This document shows, piece by piece, positions 53,838-62,677 of a stretch of DNA of 64,000 nt. How positions within the stretch are numbered: the first letter of the stretch is position 1; the number at the start of each line of letters is the position of its first letter. The DNA comes from Tenacibaculum sp. 1_MG-2023 (GTDB lineage Bacteria > Bacteroidota > Bacteroidia > Flavobacteriales > Flavobacteriaceae), in the NCBI RefSeq assembly GCF_030547425.1, contig NZ_JAUORH010000014.1, forward strand, positions 1 through 64,000, given 5' to 3'. Made by a program: the position numbers and the translations under genes. The notes beneath the pieces were generated by a model, which had not been told where the DNA came from, searched no databases, and was given only the letters and a program-made list of their open reading frames with translations.

Positions 53838-54383
53838 TTAATTATCTGATTCAGAAAGGTGAATCATGGCAAAAATAGCATAATTAATCATATCTTGATA
53901 ATTAGCATCAATTCCCTCAGAAACTAGGGTTTTGCCTTGATTGTTTTCAATTTGTTTTACACGAAGTAGTTTTTGAAGAATTAAGTCGGTCAACGAAGAA
54001 ATTCTCATATCTCTCCATGCTTCACCATAATCATGGTTTTTGTTCTCCATTAATTCTTTGGTGATTTTTATATGTTTATCATATAAACTTGTTGCCTCTT
54101 CAGTCGTCAAATCAGGTTGTTCAACAATACCTAATTCAATTTGAATTAATGCCATTACCGAATAATTGATAATACCAATAAACTCTGATTTTTCTCCTTC
54201 ATCAACTTTTCGTTCAGTGTTTTCTTGTAATTGGCGTATACGTTGAGCTTTTATGAATATTTGATCAGTTAATGATGGAAGTCTTAAAATTCTCCAAGCA
54301 CTACCATAATCACTCATTTTTTTTACAAACAAACTTCTACATTCTTCAACTACAGTATCATACTGTTTAGAGGTGTTTTGCAT
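53838..54383 (-). CDS. DUF1599-family protein with two repeats
   Basis: A 181-aa protein made of two similar halves: CRSLFVKKMSDYGSAWRILR with SLTDQIFIKAQRIRQLQ in the first and ITKELMENKNHDYGEAWRDMR with SLTDLILQKLLRVKQIE in the second (each quoted only in part). This duplicated unit is the DUF1599 domain, which has been linked to nucleotide modification. Its role here is unknown. It is divergent from folP, a neighbourhood repeated in other Bacteroidota. A TATTTTTG box lies about 25 bases upstream (54415-54408). Confidence 0.83.
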   Translation of the reverse strand: MQNTSKQYDTVVEECRSLFVKKMSDYGSAWRILRLPSLTDQIFIKAQRIRQLQENTERKVDEGEKSEFIGIINYSVMALIQIELGIVEQPDLTTEEATSLYDKHIKITKELMENKNHDYGEAWRDMRISSLTDLILQKLLRVKQIENNQGKTLVSEGIDANYQDMINYAIFAMIHLSESDN

Positions 54384-54463
54384 TTTTCTTATTTAAAAGT
54401 ATTCGACCAAAAATAGTAAATATTACAAGCTTTTCATTTATTTTTACTTGGAAATTTAGTGTG

Positions 54464-55282
54464 ATGACAATTAATTGTAAAGGAACCTTGGTAGATTTAA
54501 CTAAGCCTAAGGTTATGGGGATTTTAAATGTAACTCCTGATTCTTTTTTTGATGGTGGTAAGTATAAAAATGAACGTGATATACTGTTGCAAACGGAAAA
54601 GATGTTGCATGGTGGTGCTACATTTATTGATGTTGGTGCGTATTCTTCGAGACCTGGAGCAAAACATATTTCAGAAGAAGAGGAGCTGCAAAGAATGATT
54701 CCTGTGGTTGAGCTGTTAATTAAAAATTTTCCTAAAATTCTTATTTCAGTAGATTCTTTTAGAAGTAGAGTAGTAGAAGAATCGATATATGCAGGAGCTA
54801 CCATGATTAACGATATCTCTGGAGGAAAGATGGATAAGCAAATGTTTGAAACAGTAGCAAAATTGCAAGTTCCATATATAATGATGCATATGCAAGGGAC
54901 ACCACAAAGCATGCAACAAAATCCGGAATATGAAAATGTGGTTAGAGAAGTAATTTCTTTTTTTGCAGAACAGCTTTTTAAACTTAGAGCTTTAAAAGTA
55001 AATGATGTACTAATTGATGTTGGTTTTGGTTTTGGAAAAACGCTCGATCAAAACTATAAGTTACTTAAAGAACTATCGTTGTTTAAAAGCTTAGAAGCAC
55101 CTATTTTAACAGGGGTTTCTAGAAAGTCGATGTTATATAATTTGTTAAATATAACACCACAAGAAGCTTTAAATGCTACGACTGTAGCAAATACCGTTGC
55201 TTTGTTAAATGGAACACATATTTTAAGAGTGCACGATGTAAAGGAGGCTGTTGAAGCAGTTAAAATTGTGGAACAGTTGTAA
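54464..55282 (+). CDS. folP: Dihydropteroate synthase
   Basis: A 272-aa TIM-barrel enzyme that joins 6-hydroxymethyl-dihydropterin to p-aminobenzoate, the target of sulfonamides. Signature blocks are MGILNVTPDSFFDGGKY, DVGAYSSRPGAKHI, MINDISGG and the C-terminal RVHDVKE. LTGVSRKSML carries the conserved Lys and Ser. The frame begins GTG-ATG; the ATG at 54464 is taken as start. It is followed after about 80 bases by dacA. Confidence 0.95.
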   Translation: MTINCKGTLVDLTKPKVMGILNVTPDSFFDGGKYKNERDILLQTEKMLHGGATFIDVGAYSSRPGAKHISEEEELQRMIPVVELLIKNFPKILISVDSFRSRVVEESIYAGATMINDISGGKMDKQMFETVAKLQVPYIMMHMQGTPQSMQQNPEYENVVREVISFFAEQLFKLRALKVNDVLIDVGFGFGKTLDQNYKLLKELSLFKSLEAPILTGVSRKSMLYNLLNITPQEALNATTVANTVALLNGTHILRVHDVKEAVEAVKIVEQL

Positions 55283-55364
55283 TAAAATCATTACATTTAC
55301 TTATTAAGTTATGTGTAGTGCTTACTAATTTTTTTTAAAAGGCTAAAAAAACTTCAAAAAATTA

Positions 55365-56147
55365 ATGAACTTGGATTTTATTGACTTTTCATTCCTTGAT
55401 GTGTTAGATATATTTTTAGTAGCAGTGTTACTTTATTATATCTATAAATTATTAAAAGGAACAGTCGCTATTAATATTGTAATAGGAATTGCTTTTATAT
55501 TTTTGATATGGAAGGTAACACAGGCTTTACATATGGAAATGTTAAGTGGAATTTTAGGTTACTTACTTTCAGGTGGGGTCATTGCACTTATTATTGTGTT
55601 CCAACAAGAAATTCGAAAGTTTTTATTAATGATTGGAACTACTAATTTTTCAACAAAAAAAGGTTTTTTAAATCAGTTGAAGTTTTTAAAAACAGAAATT
55701 CATTCTGAAACAGATGTTGAAACTATTTTAATGGCTTGCGCTAACTTATCGAAAACAAAAACAGGAGCATTATTAGTTATTGAGAAAACAAATAATTTAG
55801 ATTTTTTAATTAATACTGGAGATAAGATGAATGCCTTGGTTAATGAAGTTATTATTGAGAGTATTTTTTATAAAAACAGTCCGTTACATGATGGTGCGAC
55901 AGTTATTCGTGACAATTATATTGTGGCAACTCGAGTAATATTACCAGTTTCTAACAGTACTAAAATACCTTCAAGGTTTGGGTTACGTCACAGAGCGGCT
56001 ATTGGTGTTAGTGAAAAAACCGATGCAATTTGTTTATTGGTTTCAGAAGAAACAGGAGAGATTTCGTATATAAAAGATGGAGAATTTGTATTGTACAAGT
56101 CATTAGAAGAGCTCCATAGAAAATTAGAAAAAGATGTAATGGCATAA
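55365..56147 (+). CDS. dacA: Diadenylate cyclase (c-di-AMP synthase), CdaA/DacA type
   Basis: A 260-aa membrane-bound diadenylate cyclase that makes c-di-AMP from two ATP. Three N-terminal spans (about 14-78) are followed by the DAC domain with the catalytic motifs SPLHDGATVIRD and FGLRHRAAIGVSE. No CdaR regulator or c-di-AMP phosphodiesterase gene is adjacent. The folP-dacA order is common in Bacteroidota. Confidence 0.94.
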   Translation: MNLDFIDFSFLDVLDIFLVAVLLYYIYKLLKGTVAINIVIGIAFIFLIWKVTQALHMEMLSGILGYLLSGGVIALIIVFQQEIRKFLLMIGTTNFSTKKGFLNQLKFLKTEIHSETDVETILMACANLSKTKTGALLVIEKTNNLDFLINTGDKMNALVNEVIIESIFYKNSPLHDGATVIRDNYIVATRVILPVSNSTKIPSRFGLRHRAAIGVSEKTDAICLLVSEETGEISYIKDGEFVLYKSLEELHRKLEKDVMA

Positions 56148-56174
56148 AAAAACTCGCAATTTGCGAGTTTTTTT
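56146..56174. terminator. Bidirectional terminator
   Basis: AAAAACTCGCAA pairs with TTGCGAGTTTTT, flanked by A- and T-runs. It ends dacA and may also serve the convergent lipoprotein gene. Confidence 0.75.
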
Positions 56175-56191
56175 ATGACCTGTCCAAAAGA

Positions 56192-56635
56192 TTATTGAGC
56201 AGGAGCCATTTTAGATTGAATAGCAGTCATAACTTCACTAAACTTTACAGCATCTTCTTGGCTTAAGTTACCAAGAATATCTTGTGACTTTTTAGCTAAC
56301 TCAACACCTTTTTGAGCTAATTCAGAATTTTTTACAACATCACCTTTTGCATCAATGTATGTTTTAGCATACTCAGCATAAGACTGTAAGTATTCACCTA
56401 CTTTTGGATCTTCAAATTCAGGAATTTCAACACCTTCGATTGTAGAACCTACAGCTTTAGCAGCTTCTTCAGTAGCCTCTTTTGCTTCTTCTGTTGTTTT
56501 AGTTGCAGCTTCTTTAGCTTCTTCAGTAGCTTTTTCTACAGTTTCTACAGCATCTTTAGCTTCCTCTTTAGTATTTTTACATGATGTTGCTAATAAAGCA
56601 CCAACAACAAATACTGATAAAATTACTCTTTTCAT
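56192..56635 (-). CDS. Ala/Glu/Lys-rich lipoprotein, function unknown
   Basis: A 147-aa protein with a lipobox ending near Cys19 (ALLATSCKNT). Residues about 22-65 form a low-complexity helical repeat of Glu-Ala-Lys-Thr words (TEEAKEAATKTTEEAKEAT), likely a coiled coil or extended helix. The C-terminal 80 residues are also helical. I do not recognise a family. It has its own two-box promoter. Confidence 0.7.
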   Translation of the reverse strand: MKRVILSVFVVGALLATSCKNTKEEAKDAVETVEKATEEAKEAATKTTEEAKEATEEAAKAVGSTIEGVEIPEFEDPKVGEYLQSYAEYAKTYIDAKGDVVKNSELAQKGVELAKKSQDILGNLSQEDAVKFSEVMTAIQSKMAPAQ

Positions 56636-56669
56636 CGTTTATTGATTTTTAGTTTTTAAGATTGAATAA

Positions 56670-56699
56670 CAAATGTACTACTTTGATTGATGTAAACAA
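56670..56699 (-). promoter_or_regulatory. Promoter of the Ala/Glu-rich lipoprotein
   Basis: TTG (56699-56697), exactly 19 bases, TACATTTG (56677-56670) on the minus strand: a full consensus match. Confidence 0.65.
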
Positions 56700-56705
56700 A
56701 TTTAT

Positions 56706-58472
56706 TTACACCACTGTTTCATTATTAAACTGTTTTTCGTACAAATTCTTATAATAACCCTCATGTTTTTTTAATAATTGTGTATGATTTCCTTTTTCAA
56801 CAATGCAACCTTTGTCCATAACGATAATCATATCTGCTTTTTTAATGGTCGCTAAACGATGTGCAATTACAATAGAAGTCCTGTCTTTGGTGATTTCATC
56901 AGTTGCGTATTGAATCATTTGTTCAGAATGTGTGTCAACTGATGAGGTAGCCTCGTCTAAAATTAAAATACTTGGCTTACTAACATAGGCACGTAAAAAG
57001 GCAATTAATTGACGTTGACCTGAAGATAACATGCCCCCGCGTTCTTTTACATTATAATGATAGTTGTTAGGAAGAGTCATTATAAACTTGTGAATCCCTA
57101 TCTGTTTTGCTGCTATTTGAACTTCTTCAAAAGAAATGTTTTCATTGTTTAAAGTAATGTTGTTTAAAATACTATCTGAGAATAAAAATACATCTTGTAA
57201 TACTACAGCTACTTTTTGACGTAAAGAAGTTATTTTGTAATCTTGAACAGGAATGTTATCAATAGATATTTCACCACTATCTATTTCGTAAAAACGATTT
57301 ATAAGATTAATTATGGTTGATTTACCTGCACCTGTAGCTCCCACAATGGCAACTGTTTGTCCTTTTTTAACATTAAAACTAATTCCTTTTAAAATTTCTG
57401 CTCCTTTTATATAGCTAAACCGTACATCTTTAAAGTCAATAGTTCCTTGTATGTTATTAGCAGTAATCGTTCCATTTTTGTCTATAGAACTTTCAGTATC
57501 TATTATATTAAAAACACGTTCACCAGCTACAATTCCCATTTGTAGTTGATTAAACTTATCAGCTATTTGCCTTAAAGGTCTAAAAAGCATTTGAGCCATT
57601 TTTATAAAACCAATAATGGCACCAACACTTACAGCTTTGTCTTCAACAACTTGTAAACCACCATACCATACAATTAAGCCTATTGCTATTGAAGATAGTA
57701 TTTCGGCGATAGGGAAGAAAATAGAGTAGTACCATACAGTTTTAACATGTGCTTTTTTATGTTTATTGTTAATATCAATAAAATTTTTGTACTCAATTTT
57801 TTCTCTATTAAAGAGTTGGACAATTTTCATTCCTGTAACTCTTTCTTGTACAAAACTGTTTAGGTTTGCTACTTGGTTACGAACATCTTGAAAGGTAGAT
57901 TTAATTGCTATTTGAAATAGTTTAGTAGCGTAAATTAACACAGGTAAGGTTGCAAGTGCAATTAATGCTAGCTTCCAGTTTGTATAGAACATTACCATGA
58001 TTACTACAATCATTTTTAAAACATCGCTAACAATCATAAAAACACCCTGAGTAAAAAAATTAGCAATGGTTTCTATATCTGAAACAACACGAGTTACTAA
58101 CTTTCCAACTGAAGAGTTATCAAAATACCCCATTTTAAATTGAAGTATTTTCCTAAAAGTTTTAGCCCTTATATCTCTAATAATATGTTGCCCTACCCAG
58201 TTTGCATAATAGATAAAACTAAACTGAAATAATACTTGAATAAGTAAAACAACAATCATGGCAATTGTAAAATACAACAGCCTTGTAATGTCTTTGGTTA
58301 CTGTAAAGTCGTCTATGGCCGTCATTAAAATGACAGGAGTTAGTACCGCAAATCCTGCTAGTAAAATGGTAGATAATGCCGCAATTATAAATCTTACACG
58401 GTATTTTTTTGCAAAACTCATAAGTCGTGCAAAAATTTTAATATCAAATGCTTTTCCTGTTGTTTTGCTCAC
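56706..58472 (-). CDS. ABC transporter, fused permease and ATP-binding domains
   Basis: A 588-aa type IV ABC exporter half-transporter (MsbA/LmrA-like). Six spans occupy about residues 20-310; the nucleotide-binding domain has Walker A GATGAGKST, the Q-loop VLQDVFLF, signature LSSGQRQ, Walker B SILILDEATSSVD and the switch His in VIAHRL. The substrate is unknown; lipids or drugs are usual. It overlaps truA by one base, so the two genes are co-transcribed. Confidence 0.92.
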   Translation of the reverse strand: MSKTTGKAFDIKIFARLMSFAKKYRVRFIIAALSTILLAGFAVLTPVILMTAIDDFTVTKDITRLLYFTIAMIVVLLIQVLFQFSFIYYANWVGQHIIRDIRAKTFRKILQFKMGYFDNSSVGKLVTRVVSDIETIANFFTQGVFMIVSDVLKMIVVIMVMFYTNWKLALIALATLPVLIYATKLFQIAIKSTFQDVRNQVANLNSFVQERVTGMKIVQLFNREKIEYKNFIDINNKHKKAHVKTVWYYSIFFPIAEILSSIAIGLIVWYGGLQVVEDKAVSVGAIIGFIKMAQMLFRPLRQIADKFNQLQMGIVAGERVFNIIDTESSIDKNGTITANNIQGTIDFKDVRFSYIKGAEILKGISFNVKKGQTVAIVGATGAGKSTIINLINRFYEIDSGEISIDNIPVQDYKITSLRQKVAVVLQDVFLFSDSILNNITLNNENISFEEVQIAAKQIGIHKFIMTLPNNYHYNVKERGGMLSSGQRQLIAFLRAYVSKPSILILDEATSSVDTHSEQMIQYATDEITKDRTSIVIAHRLATIKKADMIIVMDKGCIVEKGNHTQLLKKHEGYYKNLYEKQFNNETVV

Positions 58473-59206
58473 TATATATAGTCGTATTTTACTTTTGTTA
58501 AAAATAAACCTTTTGCAGGAACTGACACTCCTGCTTTGCTTCGATTTTTACTTTCTATAATGTTTTTAAAATCATCTAAAGTTATTTTTTCTAAACCAAC
58601 CTCAATCAAGGTACCTACTATAGCACGAACCATGTTTCTTAAAAAACGATTAGCACTAATATGAAAGGTTAGTTCATTTCCACTTTTTATCCATTTTGCA
58701 TTAGTTACTGTGCAATTAAACGTATGTACATCTGTTTTTACTTTTGAAAAACATTTAAAATCTTCATAATCATAAAGAATTGTAGCAGCTTTATTCATCA
58801 ATTCTATGTTTAATTGCTGGCGGTGTAATTGCCAAGTAGTATCTAACAAAAACGGATTTCTACCTAGCCAAATTTTGTATTCATAGCTTCTGCTAAGTGC
58901 ATCAAAACGAGTATGAGCATCGTTATGCATTAATTGTGTATTAAATATAACGATGTCATCGGGCAAAATAGCGTTCAACTTGTAGGTGAAATTATCGTTT
59001 AGTAGAGTTTCTACATCAAAATGAGCAAACATTTGAGAGGCATGTACACCTGCATCTGTTCTTCCAGCTCCTACAATATTTATTTCGTTTCTTAAAATAG
59101 TGCTAATAGCCTTATTTATTTTTTCTTGAACTGAAATTGCGTGTGGCTGTATTTGCCATCCATGATAATTTTTTCCGTTGTATGCTAATTCAATAAAATA
59201 CCTCAA
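58472..59206 (-). CDS. truA: tRNA pseudouridine(38-40) synthase
   Basis: A 244-aa canonical TruA, which modifies uridines 38-40 of the tRNA anticodon arm. The catalytic Asp51 lies in GAGRTDAGVHASQ; YNGKNYHGWQIQP and RFLRNMVRAIVGTLIEVG also fit. The start codon is TTG: the usual N-terminus MRYFIELAYNG begins there and no ATG is available upstream in frame. It overlaps the ABC transporter gene by one base. Confidence 0.94.
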   Translation of the reverse strand: MRYFIELAYNGKNYHGWQIQPHAISVQEKINKAISTILRNEINIVGAGRTDAGVHASQMFAHFDVETLLNDNFTYKLNAILPDDIVIFNTQLMHNDAHTRFDALSRSYEYKIWLGRNPFLLDTTWQLHRQQLNIELMNKAATILYDYEDFKCFSKVKTDVHTFNCTVTNAKWIKSGNELTFHISANRFLRNMVRAIVGTLIEVGLEKITLDDFKNIIESKNRSKAGVSVPAKGLFLTKVKYDYI

Positions 59207-59293
59207 GAAGTGTAAAGATTTTAAATAGCTAAATTATAAAATTATAACTTGAAATGTACTAGATAGGAGGTGAAATAATGTTTTTGAGATTTA

Positions 59294-59307
59294 TTAACAT
59301 ATGTTAA
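59294..59307. repeat. Perfect 14-bp palindrome
   Basis: TTAACATATGTTAA reads identically on both strands. It lies between truA and the phosphoesterase gene, 23 bases before a TATTTTTG box (59330-59337), where a regulator could bind. Confidence 0.5.
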
Positions 59308-59379
59308 CAGGTTAACTGAATGTTTGTGTTATTTTTGTTCACTTTTAAAATAAGATAGTGAATTCCCCTTAGTATAAAG

Positions 59380-59415
59380 AAATCCATGATGTAATGTCGT
59401 GGATTTTTCCTTTTT
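59380..59415 (+). terminator. Hairpin with T-tract just upstream of the phosphoesterase gene
   Basis: AAATCCATGA pairs with TCGTGGATTT (one wobble) around a 7-base loop and runs into TTTTTCCTTTTT. It is plus-oriented and only about 20 bases before the ATG at 59436, so it is either an attenuator of that gene or the end of a short upstream transcript. Confidence 0.6.
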
Positions 59416-59435
59416 AATTCATTAGTTTTGTTTTA

Positions 59436-59933
59436 ATGAAGAAAATTTTACTCCTTTCCGATACACATAGTTTTATTGATAATCAAATTTTAAAGTTTGT
59501 AAAGCAAGCTGATGAGGTTTGGCATGCAGGTGATATTGGAGATTTACAGGTTACTGATAGAATAAAAAGCCTAAAGCCACTTAGAGCGGTGTATGGAAAT
59601 ATTGACGATAAAAACGCTAGGGCAGAATTTCCGTTAGACAATAAGTTTATAGTTGATGGTATTTCGGTTTGGATAACTCATATTGGAGGCTATCCGAATA
59701 AATACAATCAACGGGTTAGAGAAGAGTTAAAAAGTAAAACACCTCAATTGTTTATTTGTGGACATTCACATATATTAAAGGTTCAGTACGATAAAAAACT
59801 AAATTTACTTCATTTAAATCCAGGAGCTGCAGGAAACCATGGGTTCCATAAGGTTAGAACGATGTTACGTTTTGAAATAGATAATGGTAGTGTGAAAAAT
59901 ATGGAAATTATTGAGCTAGCTAACAGAGGTTAA
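59436..59933 (+). CDS. Metallophosphoesterase, YfcE/MJ0936 family
   Basis: A 165-aa calcineurin-like phosphoesterase. Metal ligands are visible in LLSDTHSF, WHAGDIGD, VYGNIDD, ITHIGGYP and FICGHSHI. Members cleave small phosphodiesters; the natural substrate is unknown. Its last 18 bases overlap the convergent histidine kinase gene. Confidence 0.9.
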   Translation: MKKILLLSDTHSFIDNQILKFVKQADEVWHAGDIGDLQVTDRIKSLKPLRAVYGNIDDKNARAEFPLDNKFIVDGISVWITHIGGYPNKYNQRVREELKSKTPQLFICGHSHILKVQYDKKLNLLHLNPGAAGNHGFHKVRTMLRFEIDNGSVKNMEIIELANRG

Positions 59934-61688
59934 TTTATTGAGTTTTTTTTCTTTACTAAGTATAGGAACAGCAATATGTATAGAAGTACCTACATTTATT
60001 TCAGACTTAATGGTTAGTTTACCATCCATCATATGAATTCTAGCTTCAACTTGATTAAGACCAATACCATCAGAAAAAGAGGAAGACGAGGTAGAAAATC
60101 CTACCCCATCATCCTTAACGAGAACGGTTAGTTGATTCTTCTCTTCCTTTAAATCTATTTGCGCATGTTTAGCTTTACTGTGCTTCAAAATATTATTGAT
60201 TAATTCTTGAATCACATTAAATATTTTTATTTCAAATTCCTGATTATATCTGTTGATGTTTTTTGCAGAAACTTCAAGTTTTAACTGGCTGTTAGAATAT
60301 TTTTTAACAACGTCTTTAATTGCATATTCTAACCCAAATTTTAGTAAAATAGAAGAAACTAAATTGTGAGACAAGTCTCTTACTTTTTGCGACGCTTCAG
60401 AAATTATAGCTTGTGTTTTTTCTATTTCTTGAGGGGTGTCTCCATTAAATTGTTTTTTTGTAGCAGTTAAATGCATGTTTGCCGATGAAAGTAGCGCGCT
60501 AACATTATCATGCAGTATTTCTGCAATAAGTTTTCGTTCGGTTTCTTTTCCGTCTATGGTAGCGTTAAGAATTTTAACCTGTGCTTCAGACCTTACCTTC
60601 TCAAGGTTTTGTTGTTGTATAAGTTTACTTTCAGAAAGTTTAAGACGTAGGTTTTTTTGACGAAGCTTGTAGTTGTAAATGATTACTCCAGAAACTATTA
60701 AAACTAAAAAACTCAAAGCTCCAAATAGCATAGATGTTTTAGCTTCTTGAGCTTCTTCTAGTTTTCGTTGTTCTTCTACTAAAGCTGTTTTTTCTTTTTC
60801 TAAGTTAAGTTCGTGTTTTGTGTAAATTTCATCAACAATTCTTCTTATTTCAATATCTCTTAAATCATCCTTAATGTTGTAAGATTTTTCTTGATAATCA
60901 TAGGCTCTGTAGTCTTTTTGTAAATATAAAGTATATGCTAAGTTAAAATATAGAAATTCTTTGTATTTGGTAGCCCTATCACTTGAGTCAAGTTTTATTA
61001 AATCTAAACCATCTAAGTAAATCTTTTTTGCCTTTTCGTAATTTTTTTGTTCTAAATAAATGCTGGCTAAATTACCAAGTGCAGCAGACTCTAAAACTTT
61101 TTTATTTGCTTTCTTGTATATTTTTATTGCTTCTAAAGAGTATTCTCTAGCTAAATCGTAAATAGAGTCTTCTCTATATATGTTAGATAAGTTGGTGTAT
61201 GAGCTTGCTTTGGTAGTGAGATTTTGCTGATTAAAAGAGTTGCTAGCTAGTATTTCTTTATAGTACTTAATGGCGCTATCTTTCTCTTTGGAAATATGAA
61301 ACTGCCCACCAATACGTAAAAGTATCTTGTTTATGTTAAAACTGTTTTCGGCTGTACTTAAGTGCTCACTTTTAAATGAAGAATCAGACTTAAAATTTGT
61401 TAAAGCTTTTTTATAATATATTATAGCTTTTTTATGGTCATTTATTTGTCTGAAAATATTTCCGATTAGAAATGAAGTTTTATATTTCAATTCAAAATGA
61501 CCTAATGAATCTGTTTCAGAGAGTATTTTTAGGCTTTTTTCTAATGAAATACTATATTTTTCGTTTTTAAAAAGTTCTTTTGCTTTTTTATATTCATCAT
61601 ACAAGTGTTCTTCTTTTTCCTGACTGTAAGAAAAAGAAGTAAAAGCTATCGTGATTATTATAAAAAAGAGCAAAGATCTTTTGTGCAT
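59916..61688 (-). CDS. TPR-containing sensor histidine kinase (HisKA_3/NarX-like)
   Basis: A 590-aa kinase. A signal or membrane segment is at residues 5-21; TPR-like repeats run from about 30 to 280, so the sensor is probably periplasmic. A coiled segment leads to a membrane span at about 318-338. The dimerisation/His domain has ERKLIAEILHDNVSALLSS with the phospho-accepting His followed by Asp-Asn. The ATPase domain has NVIQELINNILKHSKAKHA, VKDDGVGFS and DGIGLNQVEARI. Such kinases pair with LuxR-type regulators; one is encoded at 62642 on the same strand, with a lipoprotein gene in between. Confidence 0.9.
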   Translation of the reverse strand: MHKRSLLFFIIITIAFTSFSYSQEKEEHLYDEYKKAKELFKNEKYSISLEKSLKILSETDSLGHFELKYKTSFLIGNIFRQINDHKKAIIYYKKALTNFKSDSSFKSEHLSTAENSFNINKILLRIGGQFHISKEKDSAIKYYKEILASNSFNQQNLTTKASSYTNLSNIYREDSIYDLAREYSLEAIKIYKKANKKVLESAALGNLASIYLEQKNYEKAKKIYLDGLDLIKLDSSDRATKYKEFLYFNLAYTLYLQKDYRAYDYQEKSYNIKDDLRDIEIRRIVDEIYTKHELNLEKEKTALVEEQRKLEEAQEAKTSMLFGALSFLVLIVSGVIIYNYKLRQKNLRLKLSESKLIQQQNLEKVRSEAQVKILNATIDGKETERKLIAEILHDNVSALLSSANMHLTATKKQFNGDTPQEIEKTQAIISEASQKVRDLSHNLVSSILLKFGLEYAIKDVVKKYSNSQLKLEVSAKNINRYNQEFEIKIFNVIQELINNILKHSKAKHAQIDLKEEKNQLTVLVKDDGVGFSTSSSSFSDGIGLNQVEARIHMMDGKLTIKSEINVGTSIHIAVPILSKEKKLNKLTSVS

Positions 61689-61705
61689 TTTCTTTATAAA
61701 ATATA

Positions 61706-62377
61706 TTAAAGTATATCTACAATAATGGACTTTGGTTTTCTGTCAATAGCTAATTCATCTTCTGTTCTACTAGCATATTTATGATTTACAAAATCTAATT
61801 TTAACATTTTAGACTCAGAGTTCATTTCTAATTCTCTTGAAAATGTTTTTTGATCTGAGGTACCATTTGATAAATGAACTTCATAAGTTTCAATATCTTC
61901 ATTATAAACGAAATCTGTTGTTACATTATCATTGATAGTAAAATCTAATTGATATGTTCCGTCACCATTTGCTGTAATACTATATGAGTTTAAAAACTCA
62001 GTAATTCCCTTAGCAAATGTAATGTTTTCGTCTTCAATGTATATGTTAGTTCTTTTTCCTTTATTAGCTTCAAAAAAACCAATTTTTAAATGATCGTTTT
62101 CAATAGAAAAATCATTAGAGTGCTTTGTGGCTGTTTTTTGTGCAGTTTCAGCTAAAACAATTTCTTTAGAGTTGTCTACATTAGTCAATGTAGTTACATC
62201 GGTATTATTAGTTGTATTGAAATCGATAGAGTAGGCCCCAGTTGCATCTCTTTTAAGAGTGTATGATTGTAATAAGTTTTCAGGACTATTCTCTATAACT
62301 TCCGTTTCGTTAGAAGAACAAGAAGCAAAAATAACACTAAGGCTCAAAGCAAGGAAATAAGGAGTAAATTTTTTCAT
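61706..62377 (-). CDS. Lipoprotein of a two-component module, function unknown
   Basis: A 223-aa protein with a lipobox ending at Cys20 (SVIFASCSSNE). The mature part is Asn/Thr/Asp-rich with beta-type spacing; two segments repeat a phrase (TGAYSIDFNTTNNTDVTTL and DGTYQLDFTINDNVTTDFV), suggesting a duplicated domain. No family is recognised. It starts 18 bases before the kinase gene and could be its accessory sensor; this is inference. Confidence 0.72.
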   Translation of the reverse strand: MKKFTPYFLALSLSVIFASCSSNETEVIENSPENLLQSYTLKRDATGAYSIDFNTTNNTDVTTLTNVDNSKEIVLAETAQKTATKHSNDFSIENDHLKIGFFEANKGKRTNIYIEDENITFAKGITEFLNSYSITANGDGTYQLDFTINDNVTTDFVYNEDIETYEVHLSNGTSDQKTFSRELEMNSESKMLKLDFVNHKYASRTEDELAIDRKPKSIIVDIL

Positions 62378-62420
62378 GACTTATGGTGTTTATTATTGAG
62401 ATTTAGATTTTTAAAAAAAA

Positions 62421-62535
62421 ATAGCGATGTACTTAGGATAGATGTTAAGAGACGGGGGACGATATCTCTTAGGGATAAAAGAAAACAAAATGAAGGGGTT
62501 TTCTATACTATGTTAAATAACGCGTACATCGCTAT
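62421..62535. repeat. Inverted-repeat unit B (115 bp)
   Basis: ATAGCGATGTAC (62421-62432) and its exact complement GTACATCGCTAT (62524-62535) bound a 115-bp unit. Internally it shares GGGGGAC, AAAGAAAA and TGAAGGG-type words, in the same order, with unit A at 62561. On the minus strand its left end can be read as IAMYALFNIV-stop, close to the regulator's C-terminus. Confidence 0.75.
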
Positions 62536-62560
62536 TGGGTTTATTGTTAGTAGCAGTTGA

Positions 62561-62677
62561 TTAGCGATGCATGAAGTGTATAGACTCGGGGGGCTTCTTA
62601 ATCTGGGGGACTAAAGAAAATTTGAAGGGTTGATTATGTCTTTACACTATTTTGTTTCTCACGGCATACATCGCTAA
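62561..62677. repeat. Inverted-repeat unit A (117 bp), overlapping the regulator's 3' end
   Basis: TTAGCGATGCATG (62561-62573) pairs with CATACATCGCTAA (62665-62677) at 12 of 13 positions. The right arm lies inside the last dozen codons of the response regulator. The unit is close in size and word order to unit B, 25 bases away. Confidence 0.7.

Noticed and set aside
54367-54912. 181-aa open frame on the minus strand opposite folP
   Set aside because: It lies almost wholly antisense to folP, a clear dihydropteroate synthase, and its translation resembles no family.
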